This document shows positions 31,455 to 43,610 of a stretch of 64,000 nucleotides of DNA, piece by piece. The stretch comes from Isoetes taiwanensis. Lineage: Eukaryota > Streptophyta > Lycopodiopsida > Isoetales > Isoetaceae. The notes beneath the pieces were generated by a model. It was not told where the DNA came from, ran no database searches, and saw only the letters and a program-made list of their open reading frames with translations. Location of the stretch: assembly GCA_021234155.1 (NCBI GenBank), contig JAJEKV010000003.1:27883166-27947165 (forward strand), written 5' to 3'. The position numbers and the translations under genes are program-made. Positions within the stretch are counted from its first letter, which is position 1, and every line of letters begins with the position of its first letter.

Positions 31455-31900
31455 ATGTTTGCTAGAACTGTCCATGAGGTAAGCATGGTTGATGGTGAAC
31501 TCTTTGATAAGCTTGACTATGTTGGAAGAAAAATAAGATCTTGTACCAAACCATTTGGGGGCATACAACTTGTTGTCACAGGAGACTTTTTCCAGCTTCC
31601 ACCTGTGCACCCTGAAAAGGAAGCAAAATATTTTGCATTTAATTCTGATTGCTGGGAAGATTACAGAGTTCGGAAGTGCCCTTGCTCCTTCTAGTCATGA
31701 CTGGCCTTCTTCATATATGCCAGGGCATGACCCTTGACAGAGTAGAAACCGATCTTTCAAGGGCTTTTGAGTATGGTATGGTTTATGCTGCACTTTCTAG
31801 AGTGAGAAACCTTAAAGGTTTGATGCTCCTAGGTTTTGAGCCATCAAAATTAAGGTGCATTCAAAAGTTATATCATTCTATCAGAAGTTGTATCACTATC
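31455..31900 (+). pseudogene. PIF1-like helicase fragment with internal deletion
   Basis: ATG at 31,455. Reads [20 protein letters not shown] (degenerate motif II, normally IDExSM), then [18 protein letters not shown] (motif III) and FNSDCWED. After a deletion and frame change at about 31,680-31,720 it continues CQGMTLDRVETDLSRAFEYG and MVYAALSRVRNLKGLMLLGF, motifs V/VI and the C-terminus of cellular PIF1. Motif I (Walker A) and about 200 middle residues are missing. The body is intron-free where readable. This is the cellular type, not the Helitron type at 29,411, because it has EYGMVYxALSRVRNLxGL. Confidence 0.85.
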
Positions 31901-33303
31901 ATTCTATCAACTGAAAGTTGTATTCATCATATTGAAAAGCGTGAGAGGTCTACAAACTTGTTGATATGGTGTTTTAGAATGTAAAATCTGTAGCTAACTT
32001 GATGCTTTTAACTAAAGTGTCTGATACGGTGTTAATCTGGAAATGCACTTGATCACAGAACTTGGCAGCCAAGAATTCCTACTATACTAAGGTTTCCTTG
32101 TTTAGCAAGTAATATGAAGTGAAATTGTTAAATTCAGAAAAGACCAAGAATTGAGATGTATTCCCAAGCTAAGATTGTATGCTAAATGATCAAGGTAAGA
32201 GTGCCTAATGTAAACTTAAAACTTCACGAAGTTTCACAAAGACCTGTAATATTTTTAAGTATATCATTCTTATCTACAATTTGTCGAAAGCAAAATCCAT
32301 AGCCCAGTTACAAAATCCAGTTAGGGAGAAAATGGAGCTTACATCGTGGAGGAAAAATAACCAAAAGACTTGATTGCCCTGGTTGCAGAGACATGTCTGT
32401 CAGACATACAAATCGGGCAAGGTGATGCCGATGGAACATTTTTGTCCTGACACAGTATTTCTGGTATTTCCATTTGCTTGTAATAGCATAGGGATGTCCA
32501 ACCACCAAATTGTGGCGATATAACAATTGACCAGAAGATGTATGAATACCCCTGTAAGCATGGGTATCTTGCAAATCAAACTTTCTAGAAATATGGCTCC
32601 ATAATAGGGCCTCTATCGTTTTGTTTCCTATTAAATACACAAAGTTTTAACTACTATAATGCAATTTGGAATGATGCCAACCCAGAATCAAGGATCTAGC
32701 ACAATTCTAATTTCCACCACATTATTGACATCAAGACATGCTAAAAAAACCTCACCCTTCTAAGAAATCTCAGTAAAAATGATTTGATAAATGAACTTAC
32801 CTTGCCCAACATTATGCTGCAGACTCCTCTCTGGAGAACTTGCAGAACCAACAACAGAGGCATAATAACGACACTGTACAACATGCTTTGTACACTTCAA
32901 CAATGCCAGACGACTGGTTGAAAGCTTAAGCAACAGTTTTGAATTTCTTGAAGATTGACAAAAGGAGCATCAGTCTCAGACCCTTTTCTGATATCTAAAA
33001 TGTGTGTACGATCCTCACTTTGCAAACTTGCTGCCAATTTTAATTTACCTGATACACTAGAAAGTTGCAGATCCACATTCCCTAACAATAATGACAAGTA
33101 TTCAAAAACACATATTCCTTAGACTATGCCAAACGGGTGGTCCATACCACTATCTTTATTTGAGCTCCTAATTGTCATCAGACTTACAGAATCTGATCAT
33201 GAAGTTCATTAAGAAAATGCATCATTCCAAAATCAATGAAACCAATGTCAATTTTGTCCATTAAAAACAAATGAACAACATAAACTCACAAAGAGATAAA
33301 CAA
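31901..33303. other. No gene recognised
   Basis: AT-rich. Minus-strand frame 32,640-32,308 (with HIFRDTHAYRGIHTSSG-like sequence) and 33,097-32,897 were inspected and not recognised. With the Harbinger and PIF1 pieces this forms the 2.6-kb insertion that splits protease copy P3. Confidence 0.3.
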
Positions 33304-33560
33304 AACTTTGGACACTCCGTTTCCTTAGTAGGTTTCGCATTCCTTATTAGTAAAATCACAGGCCATGGCTTACCTGTTCAGGCATGTTCAATCAACATGG
33401 TTTTGATATCAAGTTTGTATGATTCATTATGGAAATAAAGCAACAATCTAGTTTTTGCATTTCTTCTCTTCATCTAAATTCCGTGTACTGACTTGGGGTC
33501 CCTGCTCAACTAATGATGTGAAACTTGAGATGTAAATTGCTTCTCATGCCAGCAATGGCA
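33304..33560 (-). repeat. Copy of the protease gene's upstream region
   Basis: TTTGGACACTCCGTTTCCTT and the following 200 bp match 40,230-40,530 and 57,480-57,790. It is the promoter-side flank of protease copy P3, separated from it by the insertion 30,661-33,303. Confidence 0.8.
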
Positions 33561-34539
33561 GAGCTAGGGCTATAGTGAAAAGTCAAGTGTCAGAATTCTC
33601 TATTTCTGATACAATATATTTCTCTATTTTCTGGTATTTCTATTTCATAGTGGTCATGTTTAATATTTGACTAGCTCCATTTTGTCTAGATGCTTTTTCC
33701 TCTCCGAGCCCATGCATCTTTATTGTTTTCGTTATTTTGCTAACACCATGAGCCGCAGGTCTATCACATGATGATGATACAACAAATAAACTGAAATAGG
33801 AAAAATGATAATTCTTTGAATGATTGTTTGCATTAAAATCGCTTTTATTGTTGTCCACCTTAAAACATATAGAGGTCCGGAATAATAAACTTTAATGCGT
33901 TGAATAGAATGTGGATCATAACGACCAAGAATAGAGCCTGTGAAAGAACTATGTTCTGCCATTTCCCTCAGACACCAAATTGACAGTAGAGGAAGTGACT
34001 TCCTAAAGCCCAGTGAAGATGGTAAGAAAGAAATTCCTCCAAGGCTACCATTTCTCGTAGCTTCCACTTGATGCATAACACCGCCTTTACGTGGCCATAA
34101 AGGAATCCTTATGAGGGAAAACTTAGCTCCTAGCAATCTTCTTTACTTATTAAATGACAATTTGTAGAACATGTGGCATGTAGGTTCTCAAATTTTACGT
34201 TTAAACATTTTTCACAAGTGCACCAAACCTTTAGTTTCTTTACGCAACCTCCTTGGATGCAATTGTCATCAATGCCACAAACATGGCACCCCCGCCTTTC
34301 GAATATCGGGATGTCTACAATTAGAACAATGATAATTTCTTCTTTCAAAGCCAGTTGTCTTTGTCATGCGATTCGGTGCTCTTACTCTGGTTTTGAATCT
34401 CATCTTTTCCAAGAGCTCATGAGACTAGGATGTGGCACCACATTGAGTAAAATAACTACCGATCTGTAATAAAAATTCGAATATTGAATTCCCAACCTTT
34501 GTATAATTTGATTTTTGGATACATAAGGATAAGATCGAC
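33561..34539. other. No gene recognised
   Basis: A 134-codon minus-strand frame (34,136-33,732) and a Cys-rich minus-strand frame (34,348-34,130, HVCGIDDNCIQGGCVKKLKV) are present; neither shows a family I know. Confidence 0.25.
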
Positions 34540-34875
34540 CGCATTAGCACAACCAATTCTGTGTACACCTTGCTGATGAATTCCACGTTGTAATTCATTT
34601 CGAATCGCTTGATAACGTGCTTTGCACCATAAAGAAGGCAACCACCATCAAGAGTGACACATGCATCAACAATCCCTTGCTGGTTTAGCTCGCACATAAT
34701 GCTTCCGCCCCCTTTGCTTGTAATATCTTGGCATGCCACCATCAAGAGTGACACATGCATCAACAATCCCTTTGCTGGTTTAGCTCGCACATAATGCTTC
34801 ACGCCTCCCCCTTTGCTTGTAATCTTGGCATGCCAAGTAGCTCGAAGCTCCTAGAAACAATAGAATTCAATCCAT
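34540..34875 (-). pseudogene. GEN-like (Rad2/XPG family) nuclease fragment, copy A
   Basis: Minus strand: CELNQQGIVDACVTLDGGCL then LYGAKHVIKRFEMN, matching the XPG I-box of GEN1/SEND1 Holliday-junction resolvases (KGEAEALCAQLNxxGxVDACxTPDSDAFLFGAKxVIK). The acidic DSD core is replaced by DGG here. A roughly 93-bp unit of it is tandemly repeated (first near 34,643, second near 34,736). Upstream on the minus strand lies the start of the same region. Broken by frameshifts, several at CG/CNG sites. Confidence 0.72.
34643..34832. repeat. Tandem duplication of about 93 bp inside the GEN-like piece
   Basis: ACCATCAAGAGTGACACATG through GCTTGTAAT...GGCATGCC occurs twice in a row. Copy B has the same duplication at 51,904-52,100. 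Confidence 0.9.
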
Positions 34876-35099
34876 TAAGTTTCTAACAAGAGGACATGTG
34901 GATGCCCAAGTCTTGCATGATCCCGAGGAAAAAAAAAAAAAAAGAAAAGGTCTTTTGCATCATACAAGGAACTTGCACAAACAAGAAGATCGGTCGGACA
35001 TTCATAATGTTCAAGAATTGCGTTTATGCCTAAACTTCGCTCATGGAATAAGATAAGAGATGCCCTCATCTATAACATTCACACCGCACATAGCAGGCC

Positions 35100-35760
35100 A
35101 ACATAGCATGCACATAGTAGACCAACATATGTGATAGCTCGGTTTTTGAGCCATGTATTGCATCTCCTCAGAAAAGCCCGAATGCATTTTTATCTCCTTT
35201 GGTATCGTGACCCAAAATTAGAGAATTCCATACAACTCGATTCAATGTTGGCAATCGTTCAAAGATCTTTAATATTACCACACTTGAAGCGGCACCAATA
35301 AAAAACATCCCAATTCAAGCCACTTCTTATAGTAAACGTGTGTATGTGTTTGCCCCAAGCTGGAGCTCTCTTACTTCCACAAACCGTCCGGAAGGCTTGC
35401 ATATGTAACTCTACCTTGTTGCATCTTATTAAAAACATTGATTGCCTCCTTGGCGGTCCATAAACAAACATCTAACTGTTGTCATTCATTCGGATCTCAC
35501 CGTAATTTTCTTGGACTACTATAGCTCTACTTTGAATCAATCAAGAGCAAATCCGGATAGAAAATATTCACTGCGCGAAGCGCCAAGACCTACAAGGAAA
35601 ATCTTGTGGAGTTCATATTGTTTGATCCAATATATCAAAACCGCTTGAATCAAGCTTTCTGAGAATCGTGCACACGCCAACACTCCGCTTGCTAGGAATT
35701 GCATCCCGGAATGTGGAATGAGAATGCAAATACCTAAATGCATTCCATGTATTAGGTATT
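35100..35760 (-). pseudogene. PPR-like fragments, copy A
   Basis: Minus strand across frames: QCFNKMQQGRVTYASL near 35,420-35,375 (better read in copy B), SGLNWDVF near 35,310, and, from copy B, VWNSLILGHADTKGDKNAFR then ALEEMQ. These resemble PLS-class PPR units. They lie next to the GEN-like piece in the same orientation, so the block carries pieces of at least two host genes. Confidence 0.55.
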
Positions 35761-36384
35761 ATAAGCGCACATTTGGACGGTGCTCATTGAAAATGGATTA
35801 AAAAATGCTCTTCCATCGACTGTTTTAATAAGTGCGGTCGACCACCGCTTCTTGTAAAAAGCATCAAGGCAAGCAAGACTACCAAGAGGAAATCGGCTTC
35901 CCCACTGACCATCTCGTCGTCCGTTACACCACCCTCGGTGAGTATGTAGTATCGAAGCAACATGTTCATGTTTTTGGTAGGAGTTTGGTACAAGTGTGTT
36001 TTATATATGAGTATTTCCGTAGCATTTTCGTATGAAAAAGATTTGGTAGCTAACTGGTAGCATAGGTGTGTGTTTTGTGTGTTGTTGTGTATATAAGAAA
36101 CGAACAAAATTTTATGTGCATGCTTCTTACGCCATGAAAAAATAGTTTCTCAATAGTTCTTTTGCTTTTCCGCTATGCCAACGGATCATTGGGTTGAAGG
36201 AAGACAGAACTACTTGGAGCCTTCTCCGTAGTAAATTTGAAAGCAAATGCGGTTGGAGGTATTATTGTTATCGTTATATTTAAGTTAATATAATATAATA
36301 AAATTGCCTATTATTGACTCCTCCTTCTTCAAATGCGGTAAAGACATGTTCTTTGGATCTCACATGTCCCATAAGTAATTGCGA

Positions 36385-36690
36385 TGTGTAAGGCCCATGC
36401 AATATTTAACAACACCCGGGGCTCCTCTGGAGGTGCTGGGGGTCGGGGGGGCCTGGCCTCCCGGGAGGGGCTGGGGGTACAGGGGGTCCTGGAGGCGGCC
36501 CTGGAGGCCCTGGTGGCCCGGGAGGCATTGGAGTCAACCCACCTGATATTAGTCGACTCGTAAATGCTTGCCCTCCCATGCCGCACCATGCTCACAATGG
36601 TGCACCTGGGAGCCCAGGGTCAAGTGGTTCTCCTGGGCAAGATGGTGGACCTTGCGAAGTTGGAGGAGCAGGCGGCCCTGGGGGCTAAAC
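36385..36690 (+). pseudogene. Collagen-like Gly-rich segment, copy A
   Basis: The plus strand reads KAHAIFNNTRGSSGGAGGRG, then a run of GGPGGxGGPGG type, then IGVNPPDISRLVNACPPMPH and GAPGSPGSSGSPGQDGGPCE up to a stop after GGAGGPGG. GXP/GXX triplets make it collagen-like. GC-rich within AT-rich sequence. A splice-acceptor-like pyrimidine tract precedes it, so it may be an exon. I do not know the parent gene. Confidence 0.5.
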
Positions 36691-37912
36691 CTTAGGTTGA
36701 GAGCTGAAATAAGTGCTGGTTGTTATGCCAGTCTAAAATCGTTGAAGCTTTTGCTGTAGAAGATGTCAGATTTTAAAAAACTATCAATAAGTTTGAGTAT
36801 GGAAATTTAAACTTTGAAAGCTCAGCAGTTTATGACAGCAAAAAATAGTAAACGCAAAAATAGAAAACGCTATGGTGGTCTATTTATGTAGTAGAGATTT
36901 TAGTTTCAGTTTTTATGACATGTTGTCAAATAGTTCCTCTGGAGATTTTACCAATATGTCCTCCTCTCTTCCAACTTCATAAGTCATTGTGTGACATCTT
37001 CCCAATGCAACTCTGGCTCAAGAATTGACCAAAGTTTTTGTAGAACACATTAAAGTGCTTGGCTCTATTTTTGCGTAGTATACAACATAACATATGGTTG
37101 ACGTCTAATTGTTGGTTATATGACATGAGATTTGCATGGAGAAGCATGTATCCATGTTGGAGCAGATCAAGGTAGATGAATATGTGAAATTGAAGCACAA
37201 AGTAAAATGAAAGCATACTTGGCTGTACATCTACTTAGGTCTTTCAAATAGACATTGGTAGAGCAAGATGATAATCCAACATTATTTCCAAAAAATCATA
37301 TACCAAATATCCTCCACAAACTTTCCCAACATCAAGCAATTAGCGATGCACATTAAAATGCTAAATATATTGTGGTATTATAGCTCAGATGCTAAATATA
37401 TTAATATCATGAATGATATTAATCAAATATATACACCCAATAACACAATTCTAAAAAAAAAATATTCTTGGATTTGAAGACTTTGTTATGGTTGGTAATG
37501 GTTTCTTTTTTAACATTTCCATGTGTTAGAGCTGCATTAGAGAGTAGCCAAAATCACAAAGAGAAGTAGTGAAAAGTAGAGGTGCATTAGAGAGTAGCCA
37601 AAATAGTTGACAAAGAAATAGAAGTAGTGAAAAGTAGCTCATTTACAAGTAGGATAGTTTTGTACGTTACCAAGTTAGCTTGAAGCTAGTATGTGCAATG
37701 ATTTAGCAACATCTATCTGATATTCCAATGACTACAAAAACGTGTTTGTATATTAGCTTGGGAGTTCATTTGCAATAATGTATTTTATGTGCAACGATTT
37801 GGCACCGTCTATTTGATATTCCAATGACTACTTACATTAGCTTGGGAGTTCATTTGCAATAATGGAAAATATATTTTGTATGGTTTTTTTTTAAACGTTG
37901 ATTAACCTTTGA
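36691..37912. other. Non-coding part of the duplicated block
   Basis: Holds two local tandem duplications: a 55-60-bp one (GCATTAGAGAGTAGCCAAAA twice, 37,531-37,640) and a ~100-bp one (GATATTCCAATGACTAC... twice, 37,690-37,865). No gene. Confidence 0.6.
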
Positions 37913-38008
37913 AATCTTTTATTATAATATAATAAAACGCTACACAAGTTGGAGAAAACATTTGCAGGCTCCCAAGCTATGCCTAGCATTGCTGGGCACC
38001 GTTACTAG
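37913..38008 (+). mobile_element. Helitron 3' end of the same family (5' end uncertain)
   Basis: ATGCCTAGCATTGCTGGGCA forms the terminal hairpin, followed by CCGTTACTAG ending at 38,008, then a host T. The last 43 bases closely match the 3' end of the 12.5-kb Helitron. A TC at 37,913 starts TCTTTTATTATAATATAATA, resembling that element's 5' end, so the whole copy could be a 96-bp remnant. Alternatively the true 5' end lies further left and the gene fragments at 34.5-36.7 kb are its cargo. Copy B is at 55,168-55,265. Confidence 0.7.
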
Positions 38009-38863
38009 TTTTATAAGAGATCCTCATTGTCTTCACATCATGTAAAATAAAGAAGTTTTGTTGTATTATGCTTCCGATGATCCCAACACCATATTCATAA
38101 ATGGGCCCTATCAATAAGCACATTTGGGAATCATCGTCTTAGCTCACATAATTCTCTTGTGAAGATCCTTGAAATTGGACAATAAAGAATGAAGAAAAGG
38201 GGCATAAGATACAAGGCTAACAAGAGAACACAAATAGATGAAGAAGACAATGGCTTTTTTCAAACAAACATACAAATACACGTCACATTGACAACGCAAA
38301 TGGCCTGTTAAATATTGAGGATATTACAAAATATCCTAAATTTCACTATAAACACTGGATAGCTCTTTCTGGACTTGTACCAGATCAATATATCATGGTA
38401 GAATGAATGTAGCTGCATTAAAATAATGAATGACTTTACAAGATATTTTCTTATGACAATATACTCAAACATTCTCATACTTTAAAGGCTCTGACTTTCT
38501 TTATGACCAAAAAACCTCTTTCAATTTGGAGTGTGGGTATCTAGGTGCATTCTGAACATTTAGTATACATATATGTAGTTGCATTCTATACTTGATTATA
38601 CATTTCGATTGTACAATATGTCCCTTCCGTGGCTTGGTGGCAAGTCATCTGTGGTTTGGTTGCCATATTTTATGACGGAAAAAAATATTATCTATCTACC
38701 TAACTACCAAAACTTCTTATTTTCCCTTCCCATCTAGGGATTGCCCTCATTGCCTTCAGATAACAAGCACCTGTTAAAGAAATGGCAACATAGTGCACTT
38801 CATACTAGTGCATCAGTTCATAACTCTAAGTAACAAATGAGCATAGTTTGATCCCTTCAAAAT
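38009..38863 (-). repeat. Protease 3'-region repeat block and downstream flank
   Basis: 38,020-38,190 is a minus-strand piece of the protease C-terminus (copy P4). The rest matches 12,028-12,491 and 14,223-14,474 and gives the uninterrupted form of the Helitron target (38,425-38,445). LINE 2's empty site is near 38,790. Confidence 0.85.
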
Positions 38864-40203
38864 CTATAACTTGCTGCAATCTGTCTTTGTAAAAGAGAGT
38901 GTCATTGTTTTAGCATCATGTGAAATGAGATGATTTTGTTGCATTATGCTTCCGATGACCCCAACACCATATGCATAACTAGGGCTTATCAATAAGCACA
39001 TTTGGGAATTGTCGTCGTCGAAGCTCACATAATTTTCTTGTGGAAGGTGCCATGAAGCCCCTTGAAATTGGAGACTAAAGGATGGCACCTTCACATTAGG
39101 CATATTTGAAATATCAAAGCAAACAGTATTGACGCCATTATCTATTAAAGGTAGGTGTGGCAAAGCATCAATAAATGCGTCTTTTATAGCAAGAAACACT
39201 GGATAGTTAAACATGGCCGGCGGAGTGCCTGAGTCAAATACGATACACTGAAAGTTGAGATCTATCAGTATTGCACCTTGAAATCACAAGTATTGCCAAC
39301 AGTTACACTTTCAAGGTGGACATGGTATAAGCCATCTAGATTGTCAAGAATCGGAGTGGAATGACTAGAAGATGGGAAAGTGTCTCCAAGGAACAAATGG
39401 CCATCTACATCTTCAGAATAATGTGGGATGCAATATGAGAACTTTCGATCAAGGGAATGAAGTTGCGAGAGGAGAGAACCATGTTTGAGATTTAACCCAA
39501 AGAGGCCATCATTAAAATCTCCTATGACGCTATGTGCGCAACCTATAGTTATGTTGGAAGTCAAAGTTCGATGTGAGGAGACAAGGGTTATGGAGTCCCT
39601 GACATATTCTCCAATATTCCCACTTTCATCTGCATACCAATAGTCATATACACACGAGTCATGATGACGACTATATTTCTTAGGATCATGAGGGCAAGAG
39701 GATCGCGTCAAAGATGCACATTCATGGGAATGGCAAGAGATGGAAGAAAAAGAAGTTGAATGAGAAGGATCGAGCATTGGGCCAGTACATTCCTTGCAAG
39801 GGCTACATTGTATCCAAACCAATTCACTCCCAGTATCCATGACTACTAGGTATTTTTTTGGTGGACTACCTACATACACCTCCATCATGTAATTTGCTCC
39901 AGATGCTCCAGAATATAGGGGATATAGGTTGCTTTTATATGGACCTTTTATTCTAGCCATGAGGGTTTCCCATCGCTCATTGCTTCTTATTGCTCCTCGA
40001 GCTAGCTTCTCAGGTATGGATAGACCTGCATCTACATGATGCAATTTTGTTCTATATACTTCTGCCTTTGCTACTTGTCCAATCACCCCGAGTATGAAGA
40101 AAATCCATAATAATACACTCACACAAGTGCTTGCCATGACATACAACATTCTCATGACCGCTATTGATATATATATGCCAACTCTTACTTTTAAAAATGC
40201 CAT
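38864..40203 (-). CDS. Nepenthesin/CND41-type aspartyl protease, copy A (best copy, one frame break)
   Basis: Single-exon gene of about 445 residues, family A1B pepsin-like proteases, probably secreted. ATG is at 40,203. A signal anchor/peptide covers about residues 19-46. The first active site VVMDTGSELVWIQCSPC is at residues about 121-137; the Cys-rich nepenthesin insert follows (CKEC, ISCHSHEC, SSCPHD, SCVYDYWYADES). IGCAHSVIGDFNDGLFGL and FSYCIPHYS lie next. The frame then stops at KVQY (39,265). In another frame, across about 45 bp, IVFDSGTPPAMF supplies the second catalytic Asp and joins the C-terminal frame (39,214 down to 38,864), with IDNGVNTVCFDISN and IGSIMQQNHL and a stop after CSKL. 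The bad stretch differs between all four copies in the window, so it could be a true lesion or a sequence error. Confidence 0.75.
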
Positions 40204-42566
40204 TGGCCCCTTTTCCCCTTAGCCTTTTACCTTTGGACACTCTGTTTCCTTATTAGGTTTCGCATTCGTCCTTCGTTGTTGGCATTCCGTTGCGTTGCGC
40301 CTTCAGGAATCAAGCTTGCTCGGTAAGCCCCAGAATCCTGTATGTTGTTGTATGCCGGAATGCCATGTTCAATTCCGGCAGTGGCTTACTGTTCAGGCAT
40401 GTTTGTTCAGGGATGTTCAGTCAGCATTGTGTTGATTTCAAGATTTTGTATGATTTAGTCCTTTGAGCCATGGAAATAAAGCAGGAATTTAGTTTTTTTC
40501 ATTTCTTCTCTTCATCTGAATTCCATCTCCTGACTTAGGGTCCCATTTCCATGCGAGCAATGGCGGGAGACTATCCAAATGATTAAATTTGAATGGCTAG
40601 AGCATGACATCAAACGTCAAGCCATTGAATTACAATGTTTGCAGAAGATGGCAGAATTGGCCACTTTGATTGTTCACCTTTGAACCAACCATTAGTTTTT
40701 GTTATGATGTTTAAGAACGAGATTAGGGTAATAATCTGTTGAACAATCTGGTGAGAATAAATAAAAACAGAATGACAGGAGCAATGCTTTTGGCCAATGT
40801 TGAGGACTTCCTCTGATGCCTGGATCATTAATAAATTCTCCAGCTTGAGCCTTGCGGCAATGGCCAGCCATTATAGCTAGCTTATCCTGTAACAGAAAAT
40901 GCTGATCTTACGTTTCAAGCTGTAACAAAAAAATGTTGTATCATGGTACCGATGGATACACAGGCATACAATGCAACAACAATACTGACATGGCAATTTT
41001 GAGCTTCAGAAGAAGAAGTAGAAGTTTAAGCATTGAACCATTTAAAACCTTGAGATCTTTGAATTTTATGCTCTGTTGAACTCTGCATAGGCATTGCAAA
41101 TTGCAGGCAGCAATCTGTTCCTGAAGCTCTTTCTTTACCATATTCAGAGCAACTAATAGATGCTCGTCCTAATTAAAGCAGATTTCCGGTTCCCATATAC
41201 AATTTGTTTGAAGGCATGGCAGAGCTGGCAACCCTCCATGCGTTAGCACCTTATTTTCTTACATGAAGTTTTTCAAGCTCATATAAGTTAGCTGCAGTAA
41301 AAATAGATTATTTTATTGCAAGCTCATCAATTAGCTGCAGGTAGAATAGTGTTTTGCTCCTTATTCTATATGTAATTTATAGGCTACAAACATCAGCATT
41401 CACACAGTCTATATGTGTACTAATATGGTAGCTCATTGTAACCGAATATTTATGATTCCATTATTTGATATTGCTTACTGCAATTAAGTGCAAATTCAAG
41501 GAAGCTTGCATTGATGCATCTTGCAGATGCGGGATCATGTGGATTCACATGCCAAAATAGGTGACATGGTAAACTGGTACAATTTTGTGTGGATGCCATG
41601 TTTATTTAGAACTAATTTTGTCTCATCAGGCTTGGCATACTACCACTAGATAAAGCATGAAGTGTAATGGGCTGAATTCTTTGTTGAGCACTGGCTCCAA
41701 GAACTCAAGTAGATAATTTTAGGAGTATTGCATGCATCTTTTATCCTATTCCATTTATAGTCCTATCGCATCTGAGATAATTTGGTTGTTGTGTGGATTG
41801 CTTTCAAAGCTCAAAGAGATACATTTTAATATGTTATATCAACGAGCCTTAGAAAATTGCATGTTCAGAAAGTGACTAATTCATTGAAATTAATAGGTGA
41901 ACAGATATGCATCGTGCTTCTAAATGGGATATAGAATGTCATCTTTGTGCGGACCATATCTTCACAAGAACTTATGTGGCAGATATCTTTGCGGGTGCAT
42001 AGGTTATATAGGCATTGACTTGAGAAGTATGATCTAAGTTAGATGGATTTAAAACAAAGTATTATAAATTAGAACCATAGGTTATGTAGGCATTGACTTG
42101 AAGAAGTATGATATAAGTTAGATGCATTTTATTTAAAAGAGAGTATTATGCAAGATGTTTTGGGTTGCTGGAGGGAATATTCTCTACATCCGCAGGTCAA
42201 GGGCAGGTTATTTGGTGTATAAATTTTTTTGAACCATTGGTTTTAGGTTTTTTTCATTTTTTTCTTTTTTTCTTTTTTTCTTTTTCTTTTTTGCTTCATG
42301 TGTTCTTACTTAACGTCTGAGCTGTTGCAACCATTGAACTTACGTGTTGTTCATTGCCACAGAGACGTTAGCAAGTTCTCTGAAATTAGGTGGCAGAAAG
42401 GATGGATTGAGAAACGAAGTAAGGCGGCATAAACAATGACGGGAATGCCTTGTAAACCTACACATTATTGAATCTTGCTTCAACTTCCTTCCCTTCTCCT
42501 ATGGTTTGACGGCTAGTCCTTTGGATTGGCAATTAGGAGGCCTTGTGTTTAAGTCTACATAGAGAG
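40204..42566. other. Upstream region of the protease and repeat unit, no gene
   Basis: 40,230-40,560 is the promoter-side flank repeated at 33,304 and 57,480. 41,925-42,560 is shared with 16,926-17,560. A T/CT run lies at 42,245-42,292. Short minus-strand frames at 40,610-41,141 show no domain. Confidence 0.5.
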
Positions 42567-43610
42567 GACCTCATATAGGGGTTCTCATTAAAATCTACAT
42601 ATATAAACAAGCAGATATATCGAGCTATTGCCTTTGTAATACTGATAACTAACTGGAAACGTAGTGCATCAATGATACTTGTTTATTTATGAAAATGTGG
42701 CAACAAAATGCCATATATGTCTTTGTACCATTCAGTGAAAATGTTTAATGTTTAAAGTTTAAGCTTATTTATTAGGTTAGCCTACTTTTTTAGGTTTATT
42801 AGGTTAGCCTACATGCTTATTTATGGAAAATGTGGCCACAGAATATACTGCTCATGTCTTTGTACCATTCAAATGTTGCAATTTTTTTTAAGTTTATTAG
42901 CTTGGGCTATTCCAGTTAGTTAGTACCAGAAATTGGTAGGGTCAAGAGATATTCTTGAGTTGTGACTTGGGATTAACAACCTATAGAAACTACACTAAGG
43001 CCCGTAGAGCATGAGTGCCTTGGATAAGTTCCTCATAAAATGTTGCATTATAGACACGCAATATGGCGTTCTTGTAAGCAAAGTCTGTCTTGGACATATA
43101 GGGGACCTCATATAGGGGTTCTCATTAAAAGTTGCATATATAAACAAGCAGATATATCGAGCTATTGCCTTTGTAATACTGATAACTAACTGGAAACGTA
43201 GTGCATCAATGATGCTTGTTTATTTATGAAAATGTGGCAACAAAATATTGGATATGTCTTTGTACCATTCAGTGAAAATGTTTAATGTTTAAAGTTTAAG
43301 CTTATTTATTAGGTTAGCCTACTTTTTTAGGTTTATTAAGTTAGCCTAGATGCTTATTTATGGAAAATGTGGCCACAGAATATACTGCTCATATCTTTTT
43401 ACCATTCAAATGTTGCAATTTTTTTTAAGTTTATTAGCTTGGGCTATTCCAGTTAGTTAGTACCAGAAATTGGCAGGGTCAAGAGATATTCTTGAGTTGT
43501 GATTTGGGATTAACAACCTATAGAAACTACACGAAGGACCGTAGAGCATGAGTGCCTTGGATAAGTTCCTCATAAAATGTTGCATTATAGACATGCAATA
43601 TGGCGTTAGC
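42567..43610. repeat. Two tandem copies of a 537-bp unit
   Basis: ATAAACAAGCAGATATATCG occurs at 42,602 and 43,139; the surrounding 500 bp (including GAGCATGAGTGCCTTGGATA and the TTAGGTTAGCCTAC repeats) is duplicated. In copy B the spacing is about 565 bp because 28 bases are repeated again. Confidence 0.92.

Noticed and set aside
29411-31900. The PIF1 piece at 31.5 kb and the helicase at 29.4 kb as one Helitron helicase
   Set aside because: The 31.5-kb piece has the cellular PIF1 C-terminus (EYGMVYAALSRVRNL), while the 29.4-kb piece has the Helitron type (FSHGQLYVSLSR).
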